A stretch of 5,219 nt of DNA from an uncultured bacterium (lineage in GTDB: Bacteria; Planctomycetota; Phycisphaerae; Phycisphaerales; SM1A02), in the NCBI GenBank assembly GCA_903867275.1, contig CAIPQY010000063.1, positions 1 to 5,219 of the forward strand. Reading direction: 5' to 3'. The notes beneath the pieces were generated by a model that had not been told where the DNA came from, did not search any database, and saw only the letters and a program-made list of their open reading frames with translations. A program made the position numbers and the translations under genes. This document shows, in pieces, positions 1-5,219 of this stretch. Within the stretch, counting starts at the first letter, position 1. Each line of letters begins with the position of its first letter.

Positions 1-954
1 CAGCGCCAGACTGGCCAGCACGGGACCCACGAACAACTGCATGCGCGCGGCGCCCAGGCATCGCAGAGTGGCCAGTTCGCGATCCAGTTCCGCCACCGAG
101 GTGGTCATGCCCACGCCCACGATGAACGCGCCCGCAAGGATCGAGATGGCGCAGCCCAGCACGAACCCCAACCTGCCCGCATTCACCTGCTTGTCCATGC
201 CGCTGGTCGCCATCTCGGCAGGCTCCAGCAGCATGCCTTCCGGAATGTCTGCGGCGCGTGCGGTGCACCAGGCGGCGGCGTCGGTGCCGGGTTGCAGCGC
301 GATGGCCACGTTGGTGGCCTCGTCGCCGCGATTGGTGGCGTTCGCGAGCGTGCGTCGATCGAGTTCCACCATGGGTCGCTGCAGCGCGCCCAGCATCGGA
401 CGATTCATCACGCCCGTCACCGTGAGATCGACCGGCGTACCCAATCGCACGATGCGCACCTTGGTGCCCACGCCGGCTTCCAGTGCCTTGGCGGTCATGG
501 GGTCGAGCGCGATCTCGTCCGCGGCGGTGGGGCGCTTGCCCTCGCGCATGGAAAGCCCCTCGAAACGCGCATCCGGCGTGGCATCCATGCCGCGTGCCTG
601 CGCGGTGGTGCGCAACGGGCGTGCGTCACGGTCGCGCGCGCCGTCGGTGCGAAGCAGCGTGATCGAGCCCGTCAGGCGCGCCTGCGCCGCCTGCACACCG
701 GGCCATGTGCGCACGCGCTCAACGATGTCCGCGTCGAACGGCGCGCCGGCCTGCTGCACAAGGCGCACGTCGACTGCGCCCAGCAGCTTCACCATTCGAT
801 GCTCCAGGTTCGACTGCGCGGTCTGCAGGCCCGTGCTGACAGCGGTCACCAGCGACGCGGCGAGCGCGATCGAGATGGCCAGCAGCAGACTTCTAGCGGG
901 CCGCGCGGAGAGTGTCCGCCACGCGAACCGCCAACTGGGAAGGATCCATGCCAT
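1..954 (-). CDS. ABC transporter permease, FtsX/MacB type (3' end outside window)
   Basis: This is the membrane subunit of a MacB/LolC/FtsX-type ABC transporter and pairs with the ATPase encoded just upstream. The first 318 codons are visible and open to the left edge. The N-terminus has the family pattern: a basic amphipathic stretch (WRFAWRTLSARPARS, residues 8-22), then a first membrane segment at about 23-42. A soluble, presumably periplasmic, domain follows at about 45-258, in the position of the MacB_PCD domain. A second membrane segment lies at about 262-282 (LGFVLGCAISILAGAFIVGV). After it comes the cytoplasmic FtsX signature ELDRELATLRCLGAARMQLF (289-308), where the coupling helix touches the ATPase. 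Two further membrane segments would be expected beyond the edge. The ATG at 954 lies 62 bp inside the ATPase gene and has no good ribosome binding site. It is preferred because the next plausible start, a GTG at codon 36, would delete most of the first membrane helix. Substrate unknown: lipoprotein, lipid, peptide or drug export are all possible. Confidence 0.88.
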   Translation of the reverse strand, partial: MAWILPSWRFAWRTLSARPARSLLLAISIALAASLVTAVSTGLQTAQSNLEHRMVKLLGAVDVRLVQQAGAPFDADIVERVRTWPGVQAAQARLTGSITLLRTDGARDRDARPLRTTAQARGMDATPDARFEGLSMREGKRPTAADEIALDPMTAKALEAGVGTKVRIVRLGTPVDLTVTGVMNRPMLGALQRPMVELDRRTLANATNRGDEATNVAIALQPGTDAAAWCTARAADIPEGMLLEPAEMATSGMDKQVNAGRLGFVLGCAISILAGAFIVGVGMTTSVAELDRELATLRCLGAARMQLFVGPVLASLAL

Positions 955-1666
955 GAAGATCGATGTTTCCGGCGACCACGCCGTCGCGCAGCACGTGCAC
1001 GCGCTGGCAGTGCACGGCGGCCAGCGGCTCGTGCGTCACCATCAGCACAAGCATGTTGCGGCGCGCGGCGATTTCCGCCAGCAGGCGCCACAGTCGGTCG
1101 CTGGTCTGACTGTCCAGATTGCCCGTGGGCTCGTCGGCCAACAGCACGGGCGGTTCCTGCAGCAGCGCGCGGGCGATCGCCACGCGTTGCTGCTCGCCGC
1201 CTGACAGCGCGTCGGGGCGATGGTCCATGCGGTCACGCAGGCCGAGTTCCTGCAGCAATTCCGAGGCGCGCGGCGCCATGAGTGCGTGTGAGCGTCCGTC
1301 CAGCGTGGCGGGCAGCGTCACGTTCTCAAGCGCCGTGAGCGTGGGCAGCAGGTTGAAGCCCTGAAAGATCACGCCGCTGCGGCGACGTCGATGCAGCGTG
1401 AGCTCGGCCTCGCTGAGGTTCGCCAACGAGACATCGCCCACCCTGATCTCGCCGGCGTCGGCGGTGTCCAGCCCCGCCAGCAGGTACAGCAGCGTGCTCT
1501 TGCCGCTTCCCGAAGGCCCCATGATGGCGTGGAAGCCGGGACCCTCGATCTGCAGGTCGACACCGCGCAGTGCCTGCACCGATCGCGAGCCCTGTCGATA
1601 GGACTTGTGCACGCCCCGCACGCTGACGCGACACGCCTGCGTCGGCTGCGTTTCAGTGGACGGCAT
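893..1666 (-). CDS. ABC transporter ATP-binding protein, LolD/MacB type
   Basis: This is the ATPase that powers the adjacent FtsX-type permease. Its 257 residues carry every catalytic element: A-loop Tyr23, Walker A GPSGSGKST (50-58), Q-loop Gln102 in FQGFNLLPTLTALENV, signature LSGGEQQRVAIARAL (154-168), Walker B VLLADEP with Glu179 (174-180), D-loop NLDS (183-186) and switch His212 in VTHE. The FNLLPTLTALENV wording and the long LSGGEQQRVAIARAL helix are typical of the LolD/MacB/FtsE branch. The ABC fold ends near residue 235; the last 20 or so residues are a tail encoded in the overlap with the permease. The ATG at 1666 lies 14 bp inside the end of gcvH, and no clear Shine-Dalgarno sequence precedes it, so translation probably depends on ribosomes arriving from gcvH. 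LolD is the nearest well-known relative, but without the substrate or a second permease the symbol lolD would be a guess. Confidence 0.95.
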   Translation of the reverse strand: MPSTETQPTQACRVSVRGVHKSYRQGSRSVQALRGVDLQIEGPGFHAIMGPSGSGKSTLLYLLAGLDTADAGEIRVGDVSLANLSEAELTLHRRRRSGVIFQGFNLLPTLTALENVTLPATLDGRSHALMAPRASELLQELGLRDRMDHRPDALSGGEQQRVAIARALLQEPPVLLADEPTGNLDSQTSDRLWRLLAEIAARRNMLVLMVTHEPLAAVHCQRVHVLRDGVVAGNIDLHGMDPSQLAVRVADTLRAAR

Positions 1667-2036
1667 GCTTGCTGTCGTAGGTGGCCGAGTCCATCAGCTT
1701 GGACAGCGGCGCGGTGTCGCTGGCATTCAACTTCACGAGCCAGCCACGACCGAATGGATCGCTGTTCAGCAGCGAGGGATCCTTCACGGCATCCTCGTTC
1801 ACGGCGGCGATGGTGCCGCCCACGGCTGCGTAGATCTCGCTGGTGGTCTTCACGCTCTCCACCTCGCCGATGGTCTCGCCCGCCTTCACGGCGGTGCCCA
1901 CGGGCTTCAGCTGGACATAGGTCACGTCCGTCAGCTCATTGGCCGCGAACTGGGTGATACCCATGGTGACTTCCTGGCCCTTGGCGAGGAACCACTCGTG
2001 CGAATCGGAAAAACGGCAGGTGTTGGGACTGGTCAT
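1653..2036 (-). CDS. gcvH: Glycine cleavage system H protein
   Basis: GcvH carries the aminomethyl group on a lipoyl arm between the P (decarboxylase), T (aminomethyltransferase) and L (dihydrolipoyl dehydrogenase) proteins of the cytoplasmic glycine cleavage system. The 127-residue length is normal. The family landmarks are present: HEWF (13-16) near the N-terminus, GITQFAANELTDVTYVQL (26-43), GEVESVKTTSEIYAAVGG (57-74) with Lys63 as the expected lipoylation site, and VNEDAVKDPSLLNSDPFGRG (79-98) followed by WLVKL. The ATG at 2036 is supported by GGAG at 2046-2043 on the minus strand, 6 nt upstream. It is the first gene of the leftward group and its stop overlaps the ABC ATPase start by 14 bp. 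Normally gcvH sits with gcvT and gcvP, and neither is visible here. The complete motif set argues for a working lipoyl carrier rather than a degenerate GcvH-like protein. Confidence 0.97.
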   Translation of the reverse strand: MTSPNTCRFSDSHEWFLAKGQEVTMGITQFAANELTDVTYVQLKPVGTAVKAGETIGEVESVKTTSEIYAAVGGTIAAVNEDAVKDPSLLNSDPFGRGWLVKLNASDTAPLSKLMDSATYDSKHAVH

Positions 2037-2100
2037 GGTGTGCTCCGGGGCCCGGGATGATAGGGACCCGCCGGCCGCCTGCTATCTTGCCCGCAGACCC
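2037..2100. promoter_or_regulatory. Divergent intergenic gap with candidate promoters for both gene groups
   Basis: This is the only gap in the window, and both gene groups must either start here or read through it. On the minus strand a TATCAT (2062-2057) is one base off the TATAAT -10 consensus and lies 20 nt before the gcvH start, giving a leader of about 13 nt that contains the GGAG ribosome binding site (2046-2043). On the plus strand a TATCTT (2083-2088) ends 12 nt before the ATG at 2101, which would give a leader of about 6 nt, nearly leaderless. Neither has a good -35 box at 17-bp spacing. The two AT-containing hexamers stand out in otherwise very G+C-rich sequence, but this is pattern reading only. 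The run CCGGGGCCCGGG at 2045-2056 is self-complementary over part of its length. Confidence 0.35.
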
Positions 2101-2943
2101 ATGCAAGCCCAGATGCTGATCGCCGTCTCGGCTGGATCGATGCGGAACCTGCTCACGCGGGCCAAGAACCCGCTGGCGCTGCATGATCTGCCCACCTTTG
2201 CGCGCGAGGAACTGGATCTGCGGGGGCTCAATCTTCCAAGCGACCTGCTGGCGGGCAAGAGCCTGGTGGAGCTGGATCGCATCCGCGACCGCGCCGATCG
2301 CGTGGGCTGCCCGTGCCTCATGCTTGTGGAAACCGACGCGCTGGACATCGCCGGCGCGGACAAGGCGCAGGCCGCCGCCATGGATCGTGTGCGCAAGCTG
2401 GCCACCGCGGCGAACCGGCTTGGCTGCGCCTTCGTGGGCGTGAAGCTGCGCGAGATCGGTTCGCCCGCGCAGATGGATCGCGCCTCGCTCGCGCTTCGTG
2501 CGGCATTGGCCGAGGTGGATCGCTGGGAAGTGAACCTGCTGCTGCAGCCGCATGGTGGTCTGCTCGAGAAGGGCGATCCGCTGGTGGAGCTGGTGAAGAA
2601 GGTCGGTGGCTTCCGCATCGGCGCGCTGCCTTCGTTCCAGCACGCGCATGACAGCGGAGACATGAAGGACATGCTACGACGCCTCGCGCCCTATGCGCAG
2701 GCCATGATCGCGCAGGTGCGCGGCTTCGACGCGGCCGGCAAGCATCAGGGCTGGTCCATGGAGGCCGCCATCGACACGCTGCGCGCCGTGGGCTTCGGCA
2801 ACATGCTCAGCCTGGAATACACGGGCAAGGGCGATGCCACCAAGCACCTGATCCGCGCACGCGAGGTGCTGGGCGAGGCGCTGAAGGCCGTGGCGATCGA
2901 AGCCGAGGAGGATCTGGCCGCTGAAGAGGAGGAGGCGGCGTGA
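2101..2943 (+). CDS. Sugar phosphate isomerase/epimerase-like TIM-barrel protein, divergent
   Basis: This 280-residue protein resembles the xylose isomerase-like TIM-barrel family (AP_endonuc_2 fold), which includes sugar isomerases, epimerases and endonuclease IV. Recognisable pieces are LDLRGLNLPSDLL (38-50), VGCPCLMLVET (68-78), the LLLQPHGGLLEKGDPLVELV strand-loop-helix (146-165), LRRLAPYAQAMIAQVRGFD (192-210) and the C-terminal AVGFGNMLSLEYTG (229-242). Only the last of the usual metal ligands, Glu239, seems kept: the usual Glu is Gln149, the Asp is Pro177 or Ser178, and the His is Gln205. It may therefore be a non-catalytic or changed-function member. The C-terminus is an acidic tail (EEDLAAEEEEAA). 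The ATG at 2101 is chosen because upstream in-frame starts fall inside gcvH; ATG 2113 (276 residues) is possible. Neither has a Shine-Dalgarno sequence. The stop overlaps the cmk start by 4 bp. Substrate unknown. Confidence 0.75.
   Translation: MQAQMLIAVSAGSMRNLLTRAKNPLALHDLPTFAREELDLRGLNLPSDLLAGKSLVELDRIRDRADRVGCPCLMLVETDALDIAGADKAQAAAMDRVRKLATAANRLGCAFVGVKLREIGSPAQMDRASLALRAALAEVDRWEVNLLLQPHGGLLEKGDPLVELVKKVGGFRIGALPSFQHAHDSGDMKDMLRRLAPYAQAMIAQVRGFDAAGKHQGWSMEAAIDTLRAVGFGNMLSLEYTGKGDATKHLIRAREVLGEALKAVAIEAEEDLAAEEEEAA
2925..2943 (+). promoter_or_regulatory. Shine-Dalgarno and GTGA stop/start overlap driving cmk
   Basis: An AGAGGAGGAGG run at 2925-2935 gives two registers of a perfect AGGAGG (2927-2932 and 2930-2935), ending 7 and 4 nt before the GTG at 2940. 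The same bases encode the glutamates of the acidic tail of the upstream TIM-barrel protein. The GTG start of cmk overlaps the TGA stop of that gene in the shared tetranucleotide GTGA (2940-2943). This is the strongest ribosome binding site in the window and supports translational coupling or efficient re-initiation at cmk. Confidence 0.8.
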
Positions 2944-2964
2944 TCACGAGTCTGGTGATCACGA
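2940..2964 (+). repeat. Direct repeat GTGATCACGA at the cmk start
   Basis: The decamer GTGATCACGA occurs at 2940-2949 and again at 2955-2964, 15 bp apart and therefore in the same reading frame. Each copy begins with a possible GTG start and contains the perfect palindrome GTGATCAC. The first copy overlaps the upstream stop codon. The second would start cmk five residues later, immediately before the P-loop, giving MITIDGPAGTGKSS. Confidence 0.8.
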
Positions 2965-3656
2965 TCGACGGCCCTGCCGGCACAGGCAAGAGTTCCGTCG
3001 CCAATCGGCTCGCGCAACGACTGGGACTCGAGTTCCTCGACACCGGCGCCATGTACCGCGCGGCGGCACTGTTGGCCATCGAATTGGGTCTGTCACCGGA
3101 TGGCGGCCACGAACTCGCCGCGGCGATCGGTCGCGAGCCGCCGCGATTCGACTGGAAAGCCAGCCCGCCGCGACTGCTGCTCGGCAACCGAGATGTGAGC
3201 GAGCGCATTCGCGACGCCGACGTGACCGGCATCGTTTCGCGCGTGGCCGTGTGCCCCGAGGTGCGACGACAGATGGTGGCGTGGCAGCGCGCGGCAGCCA
3301 TGCAGCATCCCCGACTGGTGACCGAGGGTCGCGATCAGGGCAGCGTGGTGTTCCCCGATGCGCCGCTTCGCATCTATCTCGATGCCGATCCGCATGTGCG
3401 CGCGCGCCGTCGCGCGGAGCAGCTGCGTGCCGCCGGACGCGCGGCCGATGAGGCGGACATCCTGCGCGGCATCCTGGAACGCGACCGCATCGATTCGGGC
3501 CGCAGCGAAGGGCCGCTGCGGGTGCCGGAAGGCGCCGAACGCGTGGACACCAGCACGCTCGATCTGCATGGCGTGGTCGAGCGGCTCGAGACACTGGCCC
3601 GTGCAAGACTGGGCGACCGACTGGCGCACAACGCCGCGGCCGCGGCGCGCGCGTGA
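2940..3656 (+). CDS. cmk: Cytidylate kinase (CMP/dCMP kinase)
   Basis: Cytidylate kinase transfers phosphate from ATP to CMP or dCMP in the cytoplasm, feeding CDP/CTP and dCTP pools and recycling the CMP released by phospholipid synthesis. The 238 residues match the family's usual length (about 220-230). Motifs in order: P-loop IDGPAGTGKSS (9-19), LEFLDTGAMYRAAA (30-43), the CMP-binding region with ISERIRDADVTGIVSRVAV (near 85-103) followed by PEVRRQMVAWQR, EGRDQGSVVFPDA (128-140), the lid arginines in RARRR (153-157), and RDRIDSGRSEGPL (180-192) with the family RDxxDSxR pattern. The sequence ends with VDTSTLDLHGVVERL. The GTG start at 2940 has an excellent Shine-Dalgarno sequence and overlaps the upstream stop; GTG 2955 is the alternative. 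The Ala/Arg-rich C-terminal 10 residues look like a dispensable extension. The stop overlaps the plsC start by 4 bp. Confidence 0.97.
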   Translation: MITSLVITIDGPAGTGKSSVANRLAQRLGLEFLDTGAMYRAAALLAIELGLSPDGGHELAAAIGREPPRFDWKASPPRLLLGNRDVSERIRDADVTGIVSRVAVCPEVRRQMVAWQRAAAMQHPRLVTEGRDQGSVVFPDAPLRIYLDADPHVRARRRAEQLRAAGRAADEADILRGILERDRIDSGRSEGPLRVPEGAERVDTSTLDLHGVVERLETLARARLGDRLAHNAAAAARA

Positions 3657-4327
3657 TCGGCAACGACCATCTTCGTCGCGCTCCAGGCAAGACCCGCATG
3701 CAGGCCCTGTGGTGGGATCTGGCCGAGCGCACGGCCGAACTGATCGTGCGCGCGCTGTGGGTGCTGCGCGTGGATGGTGCGGAGCGCGTGCCGCGCACGG
3801 GCCCCGTGATCTTCATCAGCAATCACCAGAGCTACCTCGACCCGGTCGTGAACGGCGTGGCCACGCGCGACCGGCAGGTGGGCTTCCTGGCCAAGGTCGA
3901 GTTGTTCGGATTCAGTCCCTTCGGGCGGCTCATCCAGTCCTTCGGCGCCATTCCGCTGAAGGAGCGATCGGACATGGCAGCCATGCGCGCGGCGATCGGC
4001 GAACTGCAGACGGGACGCTGCATCGTGGTGTATCCCGAGGGTGGCCGTTCCGACGATGGCGAAGTGGGCGTGTTCCACCGCGGCGTGGCGCTGATCGTGC
4101 GGCGCACCAAGGTGCCGGTGGTGCCGATGGCGGTGGAGGGTCCGTATCGCGTGTGGCCATCCTCCCGCAAGTTGCCGCGACCCATTGGCCGGCTTTCGGT
4201 GATCGTGGGTGAACCGATTCCCGCCGAGACGCTGCTGGCCGACGAGGACGACGGCGTGGATCGCATGCGCCAGTCGGTGCTTGCGCTGCAGGCGAAGTTG
4301 CGTGCGCGTGAGGCCAAGCGTGGCTGA
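3653..4327 (+). CDS. plsC: 1-acyl-sn-glycerol-3-phosphate acyltransferase (PlsC family)
   Basis: PlsC-family enzymes acylate lysophosphatidic acid at sn-2 to give phosphatidic acid, the precursor of CDP-diacylglycerol and all phospholipids, at the cytoplasmic face of the inner membrane. The 224 residues show all four acyltransferase motifs: NHQSYLD (57-63) with catalytic His58 and Asp63; LIQSFGAIPLKERSD (93-107); YPEGGRSDDG (127-136), where the usual FPEGTRS has Tyr and Gly substitutions; and VPVVPMAVEG (154-163). No strong transmembrane helix precedes motif I, only a moderately hydrophobic stretch (30-40) that could bind the membrane surface. The GTG at 3653 shares GTGA with the cmk stop but has no Shine-Dalgarno sequence; ATG 3698, just before WWDLAERTAEL, would give 209 residues with all motifs intact. 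The stop overlaps the next gene by 8 bp. Another acyl acceptor (for example an ornithine or hopanoid lipid) cannot be excluded. Confidence 0.92.
   Translation: MIGNDHLRRAPGKTRMQALWWDLAERTAELIVRALWVLRVDGAERVPRTGPVIFISNHQSYLDPVVNGVATRDRQVGFLAKVELFGFSPFGRLIQSFGAIPLKERSDMAAMRAAIGELQTGRCIVVYPEGGRSDDGEVGVFHRGVALIVRRTKVPVVPMAVEGPYRVWPSSRKLPRPIGRLSVIVGEPIPAETLLADEDDGVDRMRQSVLALQAKLRAREAKRG
4310..4327 (+). promoter_or_regulatory. Ribosome binding site and 8-bp overlap at the CCA transferase start
   Basis: GAGG at 4310-4313 lies 6 nt before the GTG at 4320, and that GTG overlaps the last 8 bp of plsC. This decides the start in favour of GTG 4320 over the in-frame ATG at 4344, whose nearest purine run (GTGAAG) is too close to the codon. 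Confidence 0.55.
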
Positions 4328-5219
4328 GACACATCGTGAAGCGATGGCGCCGCGCGAGGCGGCCGCCGCGATCGCCTCGGCATTGACGACGGCCGGATTC
4401 GTGGCGCGCTTCGCCGGCGGCTGCGTGCGCGACGAACTGCTGGGACATCATCCCGCCGACTACGACGTGGCCACCAATGCCACGCCCGACCAGATCAAGG
4501 CGTGCTTTCCAAAGGCGCGGGGCGTGGGCGAGCACTTCGGCGTGATGCTGGTGCGACACGGGGGACGCACGGTGGAAGTGGCCACCTTCCGTGGCGAGGG
4601 CCCATATCGCGACGGTCGCCGTCCAGAGCGCGTGGAGTTCAGCGACGAGGTGACCGACGCGAACCGCCGCGACTTCACCATCAACGGGCTGTTCATGGAT
4701 CCCGCCACGGGCACGGTGATCGATCATGTGGGTGGTCGCGCCGACCTGCAGGCGCGCCTGCTTCGCGCCATCGGCGATCCGGACGCACGGCTGGAGGAGG
4801 ATCGCCTGCGCCTGCTGCGTGCCGTGCGCTTCGCTGCGCGCTTCGACATGCGCATGGATCCCGCGACCGCGCAGGCCGTGCAGCGACATGCGCCCGAGCT
4901 GCGGGGCGTCAGCCGTGAGCGCGTGGGCCAGGAGGTGCGCCGGATGTTGTTGCACACCACGCGTGGCGTGGCCGTGCAGCTGATCGAATCGCTGGGCCTT
5001 GCGCCCGCAACGCTGCTGGAGGCATCGGCTGCGCTGCAGGGCACGCGCGTGCAGCAATTGCCTCAGCACGCCTCCGTGTCGTGCGCGCTGGCGGCTTGGA
5101 TGCTGGATCGTCCCGTGCAGGTGCCGTGGCAGCAGCGCGTGAAGGTCTGGACCGACGCGCTGGTGCTGTCCAATCACGAGCGCGACGCACTGCATGAGGC
5201 GCTTCGGTTGCGCGATGCG
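4320..5219 (+). CDS. CCA tRNA nucleotidyltransferase / poly(A) polymerase family (3' end outside window)
   Basis: This is a class II nucleotidyltransferase that adds or repairs the 3'-CCA of tRNA using CTP and ATP, or in some relatives adds poly(A) tails to RNA. Three hundred codons are visible and open to the right edge. Motif A is FAGGCVRDELLG (31-42) followed by DYDVATNA (47-54), with Asp47 and Asp49 as the catalytic metal ligands. Motif B is RRDFTINGLFMDP (116-128). The neck contains IGDPDARLEEDRLRLLRAVR (151-170), which holds the EDxxRxxR nucleotide-selecting motif, followed by FAARF. The SRERVGQEVRRML helix (198-210) follows, then an alpha-helical body. Family PcnB and CCA enzymes share these motifs, so the exact specificity is not decided by the visible part; CCA addition is preferred because every cell needs it and the protein lacks the long basic extensions of PcnB in the part seen. 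The first 15 residues are not conserved-looking. Confidence 0.9.
   Translation, partial: MAETHREAMAPREAAAAIASALTTAGFVARFAGGCVRDELLGHHPADYDVATNATPDQIKACFPKARGVGEHFGVMLVRHGGRTVEVATFRGEGPYRDGRRPERVEFSDEVTDANRRDFTINGLFMDPATGTVIDHVGGRADLQARLLRAIGDPDARLEEDRLRLLRAVRFAARFDMRMDPATAQAVQRHAPELRGVSRERVGQEVRRMLLHTTRGVAVQLIESLGLAPATLLEASAALQGTRVQQLPQHASVSCALAAWMLDRPVQVPWQQRVKVWTDALVLSNHERDALHEALRLRDA

Noticed and set aside
41..1204. A 387-codon open frame on the plus strand
   Set aside because: It lies opposite the permease and ATPase, which have clear family motifs. Its low-complexity Ser/Arg/Ala composition is what G+C-rich antisense frames give.
2045..2056. The CCGGGGCCCGGG run as a terminator or operator
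   Set aside because: The self-complementary part is short, has no T tract on either strand, and sits between two divergent starts where no terminator is expected.
1605..2060. A 151-codon plus-strand open frame opposite gcvH
   Set aside because: The Gly/His/Leu-rich translation mirrors gcvH, whose lipoyl motif and ribosome binding site show the minus strand is the coding one.
1939..2100. An N-terminal extension of the TIM-barrel gene back to ATG 1939
   Set aside because: It would run antisense through the 5' part of gcvH and add residues with no family resemblance; the TIM-barrel sequence begins just after 2101.
2959..3822. A 287-codon open frame on the minus strand
   Set aside because: It is antisense to cmk and the start of plsC, is dominated by Arg, Ala and Pro, and shows no domain.
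3930..5195. A 421-codon open frame on the minus strand
   Set aside because: It is antisense to plsC and the CCA-family gene, both well supported. It is rich in His, Arg and Ala with no recognisable domain, typical of a mirror frame of G+C-rich coding sequence.

Overview
The window is G+C-rich bacterial chromosome, with strong G/C preference at third codon positions and GTG starts. It is almost entirely coding. Seven genes form two divergent groups that diverge from one 64-bp gap at 2037-2100. The mix of genes suggests a planctomycete, perhaps Phycisphaerae-like: a compact cmk-plsC-CCA transferase run, a TIM-barrel sugar-epimerase-like gene, and a transferase with the RRDFTINGLFMDP wording. 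This placement rests on remembered family resemblance and is only moderately secure.

Leftward group (minus strand, reading 2036 to 1): gcvH (lipoyl carrier of the glycine cleavage system), then a LolD/MacB-type ABC ATPase, then an FtsX/MacB-type permease that runs off the left edge. The genes overlap by 14 bp and 62 bp, so they are probably one transcript. The ATPase and permease together should form a type VII (MacB/LolCDE-like) transporter, which works on envelope substrates rather than importing solutes. No gcvT, gcvP or lipoylation gene is visible beside gcvH.

Rightward group (plus strand, 2101 to the right edge): a divergent sugar phosphate isomerase/epimerase-like TIM-barrel protein, cytidylate kinase (cmk), a PlsC-type 1-acylglycerol-3-phosphate acyltransferase, and a CCA-adding enzyme/poly(A) polymerase family nucleotidyltransferase cut by the right edge. 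Successive genes overlap by 4, 4 and 8 bp, and each downstream gene starts with GTG, so translation is probably coupled through the run. The products serve CMP/dCMP phosphorylation, phospholipid synthesis (which consumes CTP as CDP-diacylglycerol) and tRNA 3'-end formation (which also consumes CTP). CTP use is a possible common theme, but such clusters can also be plain housekeeping packing.

I found no mobile element, CRISPR array, rRNA or tRNA gene, and no convincing terminator. No new multi-gene system stands out. The best leads are the TIM-barrel protein, which seems to have lost most of the family's metal ligands, the orphan gcvH fused by overlap to an ABC exporter operon, and the repeated GTGATCACGA at the cmk start.
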